From assembly GCF_009557055.1 (NCBI RefSeq), contig NZ_CP045649.1, positions 1,029,501 through 1,093,500 on the forward strand: 64,000 nucleotides of DNA, written 5' to 3'. Origin of the DNA: Nocardioides sp. dk884 (GTDB lineage: Bacteria > Actinomycetota > Actinomycetes > Propionibacteriales > Nocardioidaceae). Below, one piece after another: positions 24,722 through 33,504 of this stretch; within the stretch, counting starts at the first letter, position 1, and every line of letters starts with the position of its first letter. Both the position numbers and the translations under genes were made by a program. The notes under the pieces were generated by a model, which was given only the letters and a program-made list of their open reading frames with translations, made no database searches and had not been told where the DNA came from.

Positions 24722-25522
24722 ATGATTCCCGCGCGACCGGTCGCCCCCGGCGCCACGATCGCGACGGTGGAGCGCGCCGCCGACATGCTGCTGCACCTCG
24801 CCCGCGAGCCCCGCGCCGACCACGGCGTCACCGAGGTCGCCGAGGCGATGGGGCTGTCCAAGTCCGCGGTCCACCGGGTGCTGACCTCGCTGCGGCGCGG
24901 CGGGCTCGTCGAGCTCGACGAGCGCACCCGCCGCTACTCCCTCGGCGTCGGTGCGCTGCGTCTCGGGCTGAGCTACCTCGACCGCATCGACGTGCGGCGC
25001 CTGGCCCGCCCGGTCCTGGAGGACCTTGCCGAGCGCACCGGTGAGACCGCGACGCTGTCGGTCCTGCTCGGCGAGCGCGACCGGATCTACGTCGACCAGG
25101 TCACGCCCGAGCGCGAGGTGATCATGTCGGTCTCGCTGGGGGAGCCCTACCCGCTGCACGCCGGCGCCTCGTCGCGGGTGTTCCTCGCCTTCCTGCCCGA
25201 CGCCCAGCGCGAGCGCTATCTCGCCGGCGGCCCGCTGGCCTCGGTGCGGGCGGCGACCATCGTCGACGACGTGGGCCTGCGCGAGGACCTGCTCCGGGTG
25301 CGCGCCCAGGGGTGGGCCCGGTCTGCGGGGGAGCGCCAGGACGGTGCCGCCTCGGTGGCCGCGCCGGTGCTGCGTCATGACGGCTCGCCGGCAGCGGTGA
25401 TCAGCGTGTGCGGCCCGGCCTCGCGGTTCGCCGCCGAGCTCGACCACTGCCGCGAGCTGCTGCTGGAGGCCACCCGGTCGCTTTCGGCCGGGTTGGGGTG
25501 GATGACGCAGCTCCCTCACTGA
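24722..25522 (+). CDS. IclR-family transcriptional regulator (2)
   Basis: This 266-residue regulator has a winged helix at about 12-72 (ATVERAADMLLHL, LSKSAVHRVLTSLRRGGLVEL) and an IclR ligand domain to the end. It is a close paralogue of the regulator at 9270, more so in the ligand domain than elsewhere. An upstream in-frame start at 24668 would run through the operator, so ATG 24722, behind GGAACGAAAG, is preferred. The gene after it has a near-perfect CGAAACA-G-TGTTTCA site at its promoter. Confidence 0.9.
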   Translation: MIPARPVAPGATIATVERAADMLLHLAREPRADHGVTEVAEAMGLSKSAVHRVLTSLRRGGLVELDERTRRYSLGVGALRLGLSYLDRIDVRRLARPVLEDLAERTGETATLSVLLGERDRIYVDQVTPEREVIMSVSLGEPYPLHAGASSRVFLAFLPDAQRERYLAGGPLASVRAATIVDDVGLREDLLRVRAQGWARSAGERQDGAASVAAPVLRHDGSPAAVISVCGPASRFAAELDHCRELLLEATRSLSAGLGWMTQLPH

Positions 25523-25567
25523 GCCCTTGTGCGGCGCCCGCCCGACGAGGACAATAGTTCCACTAAG

Positions 25568-25582
25568 CGAAACAGTGTTTCA
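25568..25582. promoter_or_regulatory. Candidate IclR operator
   Basis: CGAAACAGTGTTTCA is one mismatch from the perfect palindrome at 16445. It ends 13 bases before the GTG at 25596 and lies next to the AGGAGG ribosome site, so binding here would block transcription or early elongation. Confidence 0.6.
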
Positions 25583-25595
25583 CGAGGAGGAATCA

Positions 25596-27254
25596 GTGAT
25601 CGAGCGTCACTACGTCAGTCTCCCGGGCGGCCAGCTGCACTACCGGCGTGCCGGAGCGGGGGCGCCGCTCATCGTGCTGCACTCCTCGCCGATGTCGTCG
25701 GCCTGCATGACACCGTGGATCGAGCGGCTCGCGGCGCACTTCACCGTCTATGCCCTCGACACCGCAGGCTACGGCCAGTCCGACCCGCTGCCCTACGGCG
25801 GCGCCGACCCCGAGATCGCCGACTACGGGCGCCGGGTGCTGGAGTTCGCCGACGCGGTCGGGCTGGAGCGCTTCGTGCTCGCCGGCACCCACACCGGCTC
25901 CAAGATCGCCCTGTCGGCCGCGGTCCTGGCGCCCGAGCGGGTCGCGCAGCTGGTGATGGACGGCCTCGGCCTCTACACGGTCGAGGAGATGGCCGAGCAG
26001 CTCGCGCACTACACCCCGCCGGTCGAGCCGGTCTGGCACGGCGCCCACCTCACCGAGGCCTGGCACCGGATGCGCAACATGTGGACCTTCTGGCCCTGGT
26101 ACCGCCAGGAGGCCGGGCGTCGCCTCGATGAGTCCATGCCCGCGCTGGCCGACCTGCACCAGATGACCTTCGACATGCTGCGCGCGCGCCCGGACTGGGG
26201 CCTGGCCTACCGCGCGGCGTTCCGCTACGACGCCCGCGCCGCGCTGCAGGACCTGCGGGTGCCCGCGGTGCTGCTGGCCAAGCACGCGGACCCGCTGCAC
26301 GAGCACCTCGACCGGCTGCGGGTCGAGGCCCCGACCATGGAGGTCCGCAGTGTCGACAACGCCACCCACCTCGAGGACCTCGTCGCCGCGTTCGACCGCG
26401 GGCTCGGCCTGCCCGACGCCCCGCCCGCGCCGCCGGTCACCCACCTCGGAGGTACGACGCGGACCTACGTGCGCACCGAGCACGGGGTCATCCACGTGCG
26501 GATCGACGGCGACCCGGGCGCCCCTCCGCTGCTGGTCGTCCACGGCTCACCGGGCTCGGCGGACAGCTTCGAGGGCCTGATCGGCGAGCTGGCACGGGAC
26601 CACCTGGTGGTCTCGCCCGACACCCTCGGCAACGGCTACTCCTCCGCGCACCGCGGCGAGGACCCCCGCATCGATCAGTTCGCCGCCGCCGACGCCGCGG
26701 TCCTCGACGCGCTGGGCCTCGCCGGCGTCACGGCGTACGGCAGCCACACGGGGGCGTGCATCGCGCTCGAGCTGGCCTGCCAGCGTCCGGACCTGGTGGC
26801 CGGGGTGGTCGCCGACGGACTGCCGGTGCTCGGCGAGGAGGAGCGCGCCGACCTGCTGGAGAGCTACTTCATCTCGATGGAGCCCGAGCGGCACGGGGAG
26901 CACCTGCTGCGCGCCTGGCACACGATCCGCGACGTGCAGCTGTTCTGGCCCTGGTATCGCCAGACGGCGGCGACCGCGCGCCCCACGGCGCCCTCGGACC
27001 CCGCGCACCTGCACCGCCTGGTGCTGGAGTTCCTCAAGAGCGGCCCGACCTACCGGCACTCCTACCGCGCGGCGTTCCTCTTCGAGTCCCGCGAGCGGCT
27101 GGCGGCGGTCTCGGTGCCCACGCTGGTGTGCGCGGCGCCCGAGGACATGCTGCGCCGGGGCAGCGAGGAGGTCAGCGGCGAGGGCCATGTGCGCTTCGTG
27201 GAGCTGGACCACGCCGCGGGGCGCGACGCCGCGTGGGCGGTGCGACAGGGCTGA
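25596..27254 (+). CDS. Tandem alpha/beta-hydrolase with His at both nucleophile elbows
   Basis: This 552-residue protein holds two alpha/beta-hydrolase domains, about 1-280 and 290-552. They are alike: each has an oxyanion-loop HSSPMS or HGSPGS, a lid helix with FWPWYRQ, and a strand-turn-helix. The nucleophile elbow G-x-S-x-G reads GTHTG in the first domain (near 100) and GSHTG in the second, so His stands where Ser, Asp or Cys is expected in both. A gene duplication and fusion is likely. It may not be a classical esterase. GTG 25596 follows AGGAGG. It stands alone between an operator and a strong terminator. Confidence 0.82.
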   Translation: MIERHYVSLPGGQLHYRRAGAGAPLIVLHSSPMSSACMTPWIERLAAHFTVYALDTAGYGQSDPLPYGGADPEIADYGRRVLEFADAVGLERFVLAGTHTGSKIALSAAVLAPERVAQLVMDGLGLYTVEEMAEQLAHYTPPVEPVWHGAHLTEAWHRMRNMWTFWPWYRQEAGRRLDESMPALADLHQMTFDMLRARPDWGLAYRAAFRYDARAALQDLRVPAVLLAKHADPLHEHLDRLRVEAPTMEVRSVDNATHLEDLVAAFDRGLGLPDAPPAPPVTHLGGTTRTYVRTEHGVIHVRIDGDPGAPPLLVVHGSPGSADSFEGLIGELARDHLVVSPDTLGNGYSSAHRGEDPRIDQFAAADAAVLDALGLAGVTAYGSHTGACIALELACQRPDLVAGVVADGLPVLGEEERADLLESYFISMEPERHGEHLLRAWHTIRDVQLFWPWYRQTAATARPTAPSDPAHLHRLVLEFLKSGPTYRHSYRAAFLFESRERLAAVSVPTLVCAAPEDMLRRGSEEVSGEGHVRFVELDHAAGRDAAWAVRQG

Positions 27255-27270
27255 GGCCCCGTACGGCAAA

Positions 27271-27302
27271 CGCCCGCCGCTCCCGGAAGGGAGCGGCGGG
27301 CG
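27271..27302. terminator. Bidirectional terminator
   Basis: A perfect 14-bp stem (CGCCCGCCGCTCCC and its complement) with a GGAA loop lies between the convergent hydrolase gene and the hydantoinase operon. It can stop transcription from both sides. Confidence 0.8.
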
Positions 27303-27323
27303 TCGCTGTGCTGCGGGCCGCGG

Positions 27324-28790
27324 TCAGGCGGTCGGGCGGGCCAGGTAGCGCCCGGGCGTCTCGTCGGTGACGACGCCCTCGGTCATGATCTGCTGGCCGC
27401 GCAGGAAGGTGTCGGTGACCTTCGCGGTCAGGTCGGCGCCCTCGAACGGCGTGTACTCCTGGCTGGAGACCGAGTCCTCGGCGCGCACCGTCCAGGCGTG
27501 GTCGATGTCGACCAGGGCGAGGTCGGCGTCCTTGCCGACGGCAATGGCGCCCTTGGTGGCACCCAGGCCGTAGCGCTGCGCGGGGTTGGTCGCGGTGAGC
27601 TCGGCGATCCGGCCGAACGCCAGACCCCGCTTGCGGCCCTCGGAGACCATGCCGGCGAGGAGGTACTCCGCGCCGCCGAAGCCCGACTTCGCCACGAAGA
27701 CGTCGTCCTTGGGCTCGCCGAACTTGAGCTCCTGCTTGCAGCAGGCGTGGTCGGAGACGACCCAGTCGATCTTGCCGTCGAGCAGGTAGTCCCACAGCGC
27801 CTCGACGTCCTCACGCGGACGCAGCGGCGGGTTGACCTTGCCGCCGACGCCGTGCGCGGTGTCGCAGTCGGCGAGCAGGTGGCCCACGGTGACCTCGCGG
27901 CGGAAGTCGATGTGCGGGAACGCCGCGGCCATCGTCAGCGCCGCCTCGACCGCCTTGCGGCTGGTGAGGTGGAGCAGGTTGATGGTGGGCAGGTTGGTCT
28001 CGTGCGCCAGGTAGGAGGCGATCGTGACCGCGAGGCCCTCGGAGTGCGGGGGACGCGAGGCGGAGTACGCCGGGAGCCCGGTGAGGGTGCCGTCCTCCTC
28101 GACCATCTTGGTGTAGGCGGCCATGATCTCGGCGGTCTCGCAGTGCAGCGAGAGCGAGATCTGGTCGGCGATCTCCGGGTTCTCCTCGCGGGCCTTCTGC
28201 ACGCCGCGCATCACGAACTCGAAGTGGGCGTAGTCGTAGCGCTCGCCCTCCGGGGTCATCAGGAACTGCGACTGGTCGCTGCTGCGCCCGTGCAGGCCGT
28301 ACGAGCCGTAGAACATGAACACCTTGAACGAGGTCACGCCGTGGTCCTTGACCAGGGCCGGGATCTCGGCGATCTGCGACTTGCTCATCGGCGCGAGGTG
28401 GTAGGTGTAGTCGATGGTCGCGTTGCCCTCGGTCAGGGCGAGCACCTCGGGGAAGAAGTCGGCGTAGTCGCCGGACTTGTTGAGGTAGTACTGGCCGGTG
28501 CGCATGTAGGACAGCGAGGTCGTCACGCCGCCCTGGGCCGAGGCGCGCGACTCGGTGCGCACGTCCTCGGGCAGCGGGTTGTAGATGCCCCAGTGCTGGT
28601 GGGCGTCCACGACGCCGGGGAAGGCCACCTTGCCGCCGGCGTCGACGACCCGGGCCGCGGAGCCGGCCGGGATGCCGGCCTCGATCCGGGCGAACTTGCC
28701 GTCCTTGACGGCGATGTCGACGGTCTGGGGCTCGTCGTGGCCGGGCAGGACGGCCTTGACGTTGGTGAGGAGGACGTCGTACTCGGTCAC
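27324..28790 (-). CDS. Dihydropyrimidinase/hydantoinase-type cyclic amidohydrolase
   Basis: This 488-residue amidohydrolase has the full metal set of the dihydropyrimidinase/allantoinase group: VDAHQH (H64, H66), a carboxylatable Lys in SFKVFM (K156), SLHCE (H216), LLHLTS (H274) and SDHA (D347). It should open a ring amide or imide such as a hydantoin, dihydropyrimidine or cyclic imide. It starts at GTG 28790, overlapping the MmgE/PrpD stop. It is last in a leftward operon with MmgE/PrpD, a cyclase and a CoA-transferase. With the isochorismatase-type amidase at 34724 it could form an imide-to-diacid route, as in known microbial cyclic-imide degradation. Confidence 0.88.
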   Translation of the reverse strand: MTEYDVLLTNVKAVLPGHDEPQTVDIAVKDGKFARIEAGIPAGSAARVVDAGGKVAFPGVVDAHQHWGIYNPLPEDVRTESRASAQGGVTTSLSYMRTGQYYLNKSGDYADFFPEVLALTEGNATIDYTYHLAPMSKSQIAEIPALVKDHGVTSFKVFMFYGSYGLHGRSSDQSQFLMTPEGERYDYAHFEFVMRGVQKAREENPEIADQISLSLHCETAEIMAAYTKMVEEDGTLTGLPAYSASRPPHSEGLAVTIASYLAHETNLPTINLLHLTSRKAVEAALTMAAAFPHIDFRREVTVGHLLADCDTAHGVGGKVNPPLRPREDVEALWDYLLDGKIDWVVSDHACCKQELKFGEPKDDVFVAKSGFGGAEYLLAGMVSEGRKRGLAFGRIAELTATNPAQRYGLGATKGAIAVGKDADLALVDIDHAWTVRAEDSVSSQEYTPFEGADLTAKVTDTFLRGQQIMTEGVVTDETPGRYLARPTA

Positions 28791-30274
28791 TCGGATTCTC
28801 CTTGCTCGGTGAACGTGGACAGCGGCGTGAGGACGGACACCAGGTCGGTGGCCGTGTGGAGCGAGAGCACCGAAGAGCTGACGGACTCGGCGACCTCGGG
28901 AGCCAGCCGGCCGGCGACGTTGTCGCTGAACTTGCGGGCCAGCTCGGCGTCCGAGAGGGGGTTGGCCGGACCGCCGCGGTTGGCCAGCACCTCCTCGACC
29001 AGGACCTCACCCGACGTGGTGGTCACGGTGACCACGGCCGGGAACTGGAAGGGGTAGATCTCGTTGCACCGCTCGTCGGCCACCACGTCGACCTTCGCCA
29101 TCAGCTCCCGGCGGGCCGGGTCCTGGGCGAGGGCGTCGGTGTAGTCGTCGAGCCCGGTGCCGAGGCCGCCGCCGCCGAAGAGCCCCGCGGCGAACGCGTA
29201 GGGCCCGGAGAACTGGGCCTGGTAGCCGGTGGCCGGGGTCCGCTTGACCTCGATCGGCTCGCCGATGGTGCGCACGGTCGAGCCCGCGACGCCGACGACG
29301 ACCGAGACGACGTCCTCGGGGCGCAGCCCGCGCTCGCGGAAGGCCCGACCGGCGTCGACGGTCGTGTGGGTGAAGTGGTTGGCCGGGTAGGGCTTGAAGA
29401 AGATGCCCGGCACCGACCACTCGGTGCCCAGCCCCGCGGTGATCGCCTCGGGGAAGAACTGGCCGTGCAGCCAGGCCTGGAAGAACCCGAAGCGGCCCTC
29501 GAGGACGGTCGGGGGACCGGTGAAGCCGCGGCGCACCAGCTGGGCCGCGGTGACGCCGGCCTGGGCGGCGTAGCCGCAGTGCAGGCGCTTGACGGTGCCG
29601 CCGGTGCGGTTGGCCTCGATGATGCCGGAGGCCAGCGAGGCGGTGATGCCGAGCGCGTCGGCGACGCCGGCCTCGTCGAGCCCGTAGGCGATCGCCGCGG
29701 CGACCGCGGAGCCCATCGCGCCGGTGATCGAGGTGGCGTGCTGGCCGTGCTCGAAGAAGACCGAGTTGCCCAGCTCGGCGTCGTACCCGGCCATGCCGAG
29801 GCGGACCGCGACCTCGAGGCCGACGGCGATCGCCCGCACGGTCAGCTCGCCGCTGGCGCCGGCGTGCTCGGCGGCGGCCAGCGCGGCCGGGACCACCGAG
29901 GCGGACGGGTGCAGCACCGAGGGCAGGTGGGTGTCGTCGTAGTCCAGGGAGTGCGCGAGCACGCCGTTGGCGAACGCGGCCTGGATCGCGCTCACCCGGG
30001 TCGGCTCGCCGACGACCGTCGCCTGCGGGTGACCGCCCTGGTCGAGCACGTGGCCGATGGCCGCGGCGCTGGTCGGGAGACGGTGGGCCGCCACGCAGAG
30101 ACCGAGCACGTCGAGGGTGCGCTGGCCGACTGAGGCCACGACGTCGGCCGGTACGCCGTTCTTCGCGGCGTCCACGGCGAAGGCCGCGAGCTGCTGGGCC
30201 AGCGTCGGGCCGCCGGACTCCTCGCCGGTCGGGTTGCCGGCCGGGCGGGCGTGCGGGGCGGGGGCGTAGCTCAT
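28787..30274 (-). CDS. MmgE/PrpD family protein
   Basis: This 495-residue protein has the MmgE/PrpD all-helical domain (ANGVLAHSLDYDDTH near 120, HPSASVVPAALAAAE) and the C-terminal lid domain. The family includes 2-methylcitrate dehydratase, cis-aconitate decarboxylase and epimerases, so a hydratase/dehydratase or decarboxylase acting on a di- or tricarboxylic acid is likely. Its own substrate is unknown. It starts at ATG 30274, overlapping the cyclase stop. Its presence near an isocitrate-lyase-family gene (44652) would suit hydration and cleavage of a substituted maleate. Confidence 0.88.
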   Translation of the reverse strand: MSYAPAPHARPAGNPTGEESGGPTLAQQLAAFAVDAAKNGVPADVVASVGQRTLDVLGLCVAAHRLPTSAAAIGHVLDQGGHPQATVVGEPTRVSAIQAAFANGVLAHSLDYDDTHLPSVLHPSASVVPAALAAAEHAGASGELTVRAIAVGLEVAVRLGMAGYDAELGNSVFFEHGQHATSITGAMGSAVAAAIAYGLDEAGVADALGITASLASGIIEANRTGGTVKRLHCGYAAQAGVTAAQLVRRGFTGPPTVLEGRFGFFQAWLHGQFFPEAITAGLGTEWSVPGIFFKPYPANHFTHTTVDAGRAFRERGLRPEDVVSVVVGVAGSTVRTIGEPIEVKRTPATGYQAQFSGPYAFAAGLFGGGGLGTGLDDYTDALAQDPARRELMAKVDVVADERCNEIYPFQFPAVVTVTTTSGEVLVEEVLANRGGPANPLSDAELARKFSDNVAGRLAPEVAESVSSSVLSLHTATDLVSVLTPLSTFTEQGESE

Positions 30275-31101
30275 GCGCCGACCACGGCCAGCGGGCGCAC
30301 CGGGGAGCCGGTGGCGCCGAAGAACTTCAGCGGCGAGAGCACGAAGAGGAACTCGTGCACCCCGGCGGCGGCGAGCGCCTCCAGGTCCATCGCCTCGATG
30401 ATGTAGATGCCGGACTCGACCAGCAGCACCCGGTGGGCGGGCAGCAGGCCGTGGCCGGCGCCGGGCTTCAGCTGCTCGTAGGCGATGGTGTCGGCGCCGG
30501 TGGCGTGGATGCCGTGCCCGGCGAGGAACGCCGCGCCGGCCTCGGAGACGCCGGGCACGCCGGTGGACAGGCCGCGGTAGAGGTCGCCGTCGCCGTTGTC
30601 GAAGTGCTGGCCCCAGCCGGAGCGGACCAGCACGACGTCGCCCTCGCGGATCTCGGTGCCCTGGGCGGCGAGGGTGGCCTCGAGGTCGGCGACGGTGATC
30701 TCCTGGCCGGGCTCGAGGCGGTCCACGCCGAGGGTGCCGGGCACGTCGAGCAGGACGCCGCGGCGCACCATCGGCTTGATGGTGTGCGCGCCGTGCTCGA
30801 GGAAGCGGCCACCGACCTGCGCGGCCTCGGCGTCGAGGTCGCCGTGCAGCTTGCCGTCCTGGGAGACGTGGCTCAGCGCGTCGATGTGGGTGCCGACGTG
30901 GGTGCCCATCGAGATCATGTCGTTGGCCGCCGAGCCGCCGTCCGAGCGCACCATGTCGCCGTGGCGGCGCGGCAGCGCGTGCCAGTACGCCGGGTGGTTG
31001 GGCGACTGCGGCATGCCGACGGTGAGCGTGCGGCCCAGGTCGAAGATCTCCAGGCCGGCAGCGGCGGCGTCCAGGAGGCGTGCGGTGGTGGAGTCGGTCA
31101 T
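30271..31101 (-). CDS. Cyclase-family (kynurenine formamidase-like) metal hydrolase
   Basis: This 276-residue protein has the family motif HVGTHIDALSH at 68-78, the expected HxGTHxDxxxH metal site, and a C-terminal HEFLFVLSPLKFFGATGSPVRPLA. Members are kynurenine formamidases, isatin hydrolases and polyketide cyclases, so hydrolysis of an amide or lactam bond is likely. It overlaps the MmgE/PrpD gene by ATGA. The combination with a hydantoinase-type enzyme suggests successive opening of N-containing rings. Confidence 0.88.
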   Translation of the reverse strand: MTDSTTARLLDAAAAGLEIFDLGRTLTVGMPQSPNHPAYWHALPRRHGDMVRSDGGSAANDMISMGTHVGTHIDALSHVSQDGKLHGDLDAEAAQVGGRFLEHGAHTIKPMVRRGVLLDVPGTLGVDRLEPGQEITVADLEATLAAQGTEIREGDVVLVRSGWGQHFDNGDGDLYRGLSTGVPGVSEAGAAFLAGHGIHATGADTIAYEQLKPGAGHGLLPAHRVLLVESGIYIIEAMDLEALAAAGVHEFLFVLSPLKFFGATGSPVRPLAVVGA

Positions 31102-31151
31102 CTGTCCTCGGATTCGGTGCGTGCAGGTGCGGGCGTGGGCCAGTGCGGATG

Positions 31152-32348
31152 TCAGCGGATGACGGAGCGGCTGCGCAGGTCGGCGAGGTCCTCGGTGCTC
31201 AGGCCGAGCTCGCCGAGCACGACGTCGGTGTCCTCGCCGTGCTCGCGACCGGTGAACCGGATCGAGCCGGGCGTCTCCGACATCCGCCACATCACGTTGT
31301 GCTGGAGCAGGGGACCGAAGTCGCGGTCCTCGACCTCGGTGAGCATCCCGGTCTCGCGGATGTGCGGGTCCTCGACGATCTCCTTGGCGGAGTAGATCGG
31401 GGCGATCGCGGCGCCGGCCTCGGTGAAGGCGTCGACGACCTCGTCGCGGGTGCGGGCACCGATCCAGGAGCCGACGTACTCGTCGAGCTCGTCGGCGTGC
31501 TGCGCGCGGGTGTTGCCCGCCGCGAACCACGGCTCCTCGATGACCTCGGGGTGGCCGACGAGGCGCAGGACCCGCTCGGCGATGGCCTGGGCGCTGGTGG
31601 AGATCGCCACCCAGTGGCCGTCGGAGGTCTCGTAGGTGTTGCGCGGGGCGTTGTTGGTGGAGCGGTTGCCGTGCCGGGTGCCGATGGCCCCGGTCTGCTG
31701 GTAGACCGTGGGGCCGGGACCGACAGCCGTCATGATCGGCGAGAGCAGGTCGAGGTCGATGACCTGGCCGCGGCCGCCGTTGCGCTCCCGGGCGAGCAGC
31801 GCCATCGAGACGGCCGAGGAGGCCGCGATGCCGGCGATGGAGTCCGCCAGGCCGAACGCAGGCAGGGTCGGGGGGCCGTCGGCCTGGCCGGTGAGGTGCG
31901 CGAAGCCGCTCATCGACTCCGCGAGGGTGCCGAAGCCCGCGCGCGAGGCGTAGGGGCCGGTCTGGCCGAAGCCGGTGATCCGGACGATGACCAGGCCGGG
32001 GTTGACCTCGTGCAGCTGCTCGGGGCCGACGCCCCAGCGCTCCAGGGTGCCGGGGCGGAAGTTCTCGACGACGACGTCGGCGGTGGCGGCCAGCCGGAGG
32101 AAGAGCGCCGCGCCGTCGGGCTCCTTGAGGCTCAGCCCCACGGTGCGCTTGTTGCGCGAGATCTCCTTCCACCAGATCGGCGTGCCGTCCTTCGCGGGGC
32201 CGTGGCCACGCATGCCGTCGACCTTCGCGGGATGTTCGATCTTGACGACGTCGGCGCCGTAGTCCCCGAGGATCTGGCAGGCGAGCGGGCCCGCGAGGAT
32301 CGTCGACGCGTCGATCACCGTGTAGCCGGTGAGCGGTCCTGCGGTCAT
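31152..32348 (-). CDS. CaiB/BaiF family III CoA-transferase (1)
   Basis: This 398-residue protein has the class III pattern: LAGPLACQILGDYGADVVKIEHP near 18-40, WKEISRNKRTVGLSLK, VVENFRPGTLERWG and GQTGPYASRAGFG. The probable catalytic Asp is D169 (GLADS), the same place as Asp169 of formyl-CoA transferase. It would move CoA between carboxylic acids. GGAGGGAAG precedes ATG 32348. It is the first gene of the leftward operon, with an IclR-type site at 32377. Confidence 0.93.
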   Translation of the reverse strand: MTAGPLTGYTVIDASTILAGPLACQILGDYGADVVKIEHPAKVDGMRGHGPAKDGTPIWWKEISRNKRTVGLSLKEPDGAALFLRLAATADVVVENFRPGTLERWGVGPEQLHEVNPGLVIVRITGFGQTGPYASRAGFGTLAESMSGFAHLTGQADGPPTLPAFGLADSIAGIAASSAVSMALLARERNGGRGQVIDLDLLSPIMTAVGPGPTVYQQTGAIGTRHGNRSTNNAPRNTYETSDGHWVAISTSAQAIAERVLRLVGHPEVIEEPWFAAGNTRAQHADELDEYVGSWIGARTRDEVVDAFTEAGAAIAPIYSAKEIVEDPHIRETGMLTEVEDRDFGPLLQHNVMWRMSETPGSIRFTGREHGEDTDVVLGELGLSTEDLADLRSRSVIR

Positions 32349-32376
32349 TGACTTCCCTCCGTGGTGTTCCGCCTTG

Positions 32377-32391
32377 CGAAACTCTATTCCA
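32377..32391. promoter_or_regulatory. Candidate IclR operator
   Basis: CGAAACTCTATTCCA is a degenerate copy of the CGAAACA-N-TGTTTCG palindrome, 28 bases upstream of the CoA-transferase start at 32348. An ATATAGG half-site of the second motif follows at 32401. Confidence 0.45.
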
Positions 32392-32481
32392 GAACCCGCA
32401 ATATAGGGCGGATCGCCCGCCGAGCGCCAGTACGCCGTCGGTGCGGTCTGTGCGGGTGGGTCGAGCGGCCCCGACCGTCGC

Positions 32482-33441
32482 TCAGAGGATCGGTGCGCCG
32501 AACCCGCCGGCGCGCCCGAGCATCGCGGGGGCCTGGGGCAGGCCCAGCTGCTCGGCGATCCAGGTGCCGGTCTCGGCGACCAGGGCCGCGTCGAGCGGGA
32601 CGCTGGTGGGGATCGCGGACTGCTGCAGCAGGTAGAGCAGGTCCTCGGTGGCGATGTTGCCGGTCGCGCCCGGGGCGAAGGGGCACCCGCCGATCCCTCC
32701 GGTCGAGGCGTCGAGCACGCTCACGCCGGCCTCGATCGCGGCCAGCGCGTTGGCGTAGCCGGTGTTGCGGGTGTTGTGGAAGTGCGCACGCAGGGGCACG
32801 TCGGCGCCCAGGTCGCGCAGTCCGCCGACGATCGCGGTGACCTGACGCGGCACGCCCACGCCGATGGTGTCGGCGATCGCGAGCTCGTCGGGTCCGGCGT
32901 CCAGGCAGCCCTTGGCCACCTCGAGCACGCGCGCCACCGATACGGGGCCGTCGAAGGGGCAGCCGAAGGCCGCCGCGATGATGACGCTGGCCCGCACGCC
33001 GGCGTCGCGGGCGGCGGCGGCCATGTCGTGCCACGCGGCGATCTGGGCGGCGGTGTCGGCGCCCTGGTTGCGCAGCGCGAGGCCGTCGGAGGCGACGACC
33101 ACCGCGGTGATCTCGGTGCAGCCGGCGGCCACGGCGCGGTCCAGGCCGCGGCGGTTGAGCACCAGTCCGATCGACTGCAGGCGCGCGTCGTCACGCACCG
33201 CTGCCAGCACGTCCTCGGCGTCGGCCATCTGGGGCACCCGGTCGGGGCGGGCGAACGCGGTGACCTCGATGCGGCGCAGTCCGGCGTCGAGGGAACGGCG
33301 GATAAGCTCGGCCTTGATCTCGGTGGGCAGTACCCGCTTCTCGTTCTGCAGCCCGTCGCGTGGGGAGACCTCGACGATCTCGACCGGTGCTGCGGGCGGT
33401 GCGGCGGGGGTGCTGCCAGGGGCGGTCGGGTGCGTCGTCAC
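32482..33441 (-). CDS. HMG-CoA lyase-like TIM-barrel lyase
   Basis: This 319-residue protein has the HMGL signatures: SPRDGLQNE with R28 and D29, RVPQMAD, metal residues HFHNTRNTG (H220, H222), and the flexible-loop Cys in GGIGGCPFAPG (C253). It should cleave a 3-hydroxy-3-methyl acyl-CoA into acetyl-CoA or similar plus a ketoacid. With two CoA-transferases nearby, a citramalyl-CoA-like or substituted malyl-CoA cleavage is possible. GTG 33441 is chosen. It is divergent from the CoA-transferase at 33505, with an ATAT-type site between them. Its monocistronic nature is likely. Confidence 0.9.
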   Translation of the reverse strand: MTTHPTAPGSTPAAPPAAPVEIVEVSPRDGLQNEKRVLPTEIKAELIRRSLDAGLRRIEVTAFARPDRVPQMADAEDVLAAVRDDARLQSIGLVLNRRGLDRAVAAGCTEITAVVVASDGLALRNQGADTAAQIAAWHDMAAAARDAGVRASVIIAAAFGCPFDGPVSVARVLEVAKGCLDAGPDELAIADTIGVGVPRQVTAIVGGLRDLGADVPLRAHFHNTRNTGYANALAAIEAGVSVLDASTGGIGGCPFAPGATGNIATEDLLYLLQQSAIPTSVPLDAALVAETGTWIAEQLGLPQAPAMLGRAGGFGAPIL

Positions 33442-33481
33442 GGTGTGTCCCAGTCCTCGGGGTCTCGGGTGCGGGCCGATG

Positions 33482-33492
33482 ATATCGGATAT
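33482..33492. promoter_or_regulatory. Candidate GntR-type operator / -10 region
   Basis: ATATCGGATAT is a perfect 5-1-5 inverted repeat in the 63-base gap between divergent genes. GATATA overlapping it would also serve as a -10 box, putting the transcript start near the ATG at 33505, so the mRNA may be leaderless. Confidence 0.5.
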
Positions 33493-33504
33493 ACGATCAG
33501 TGCC

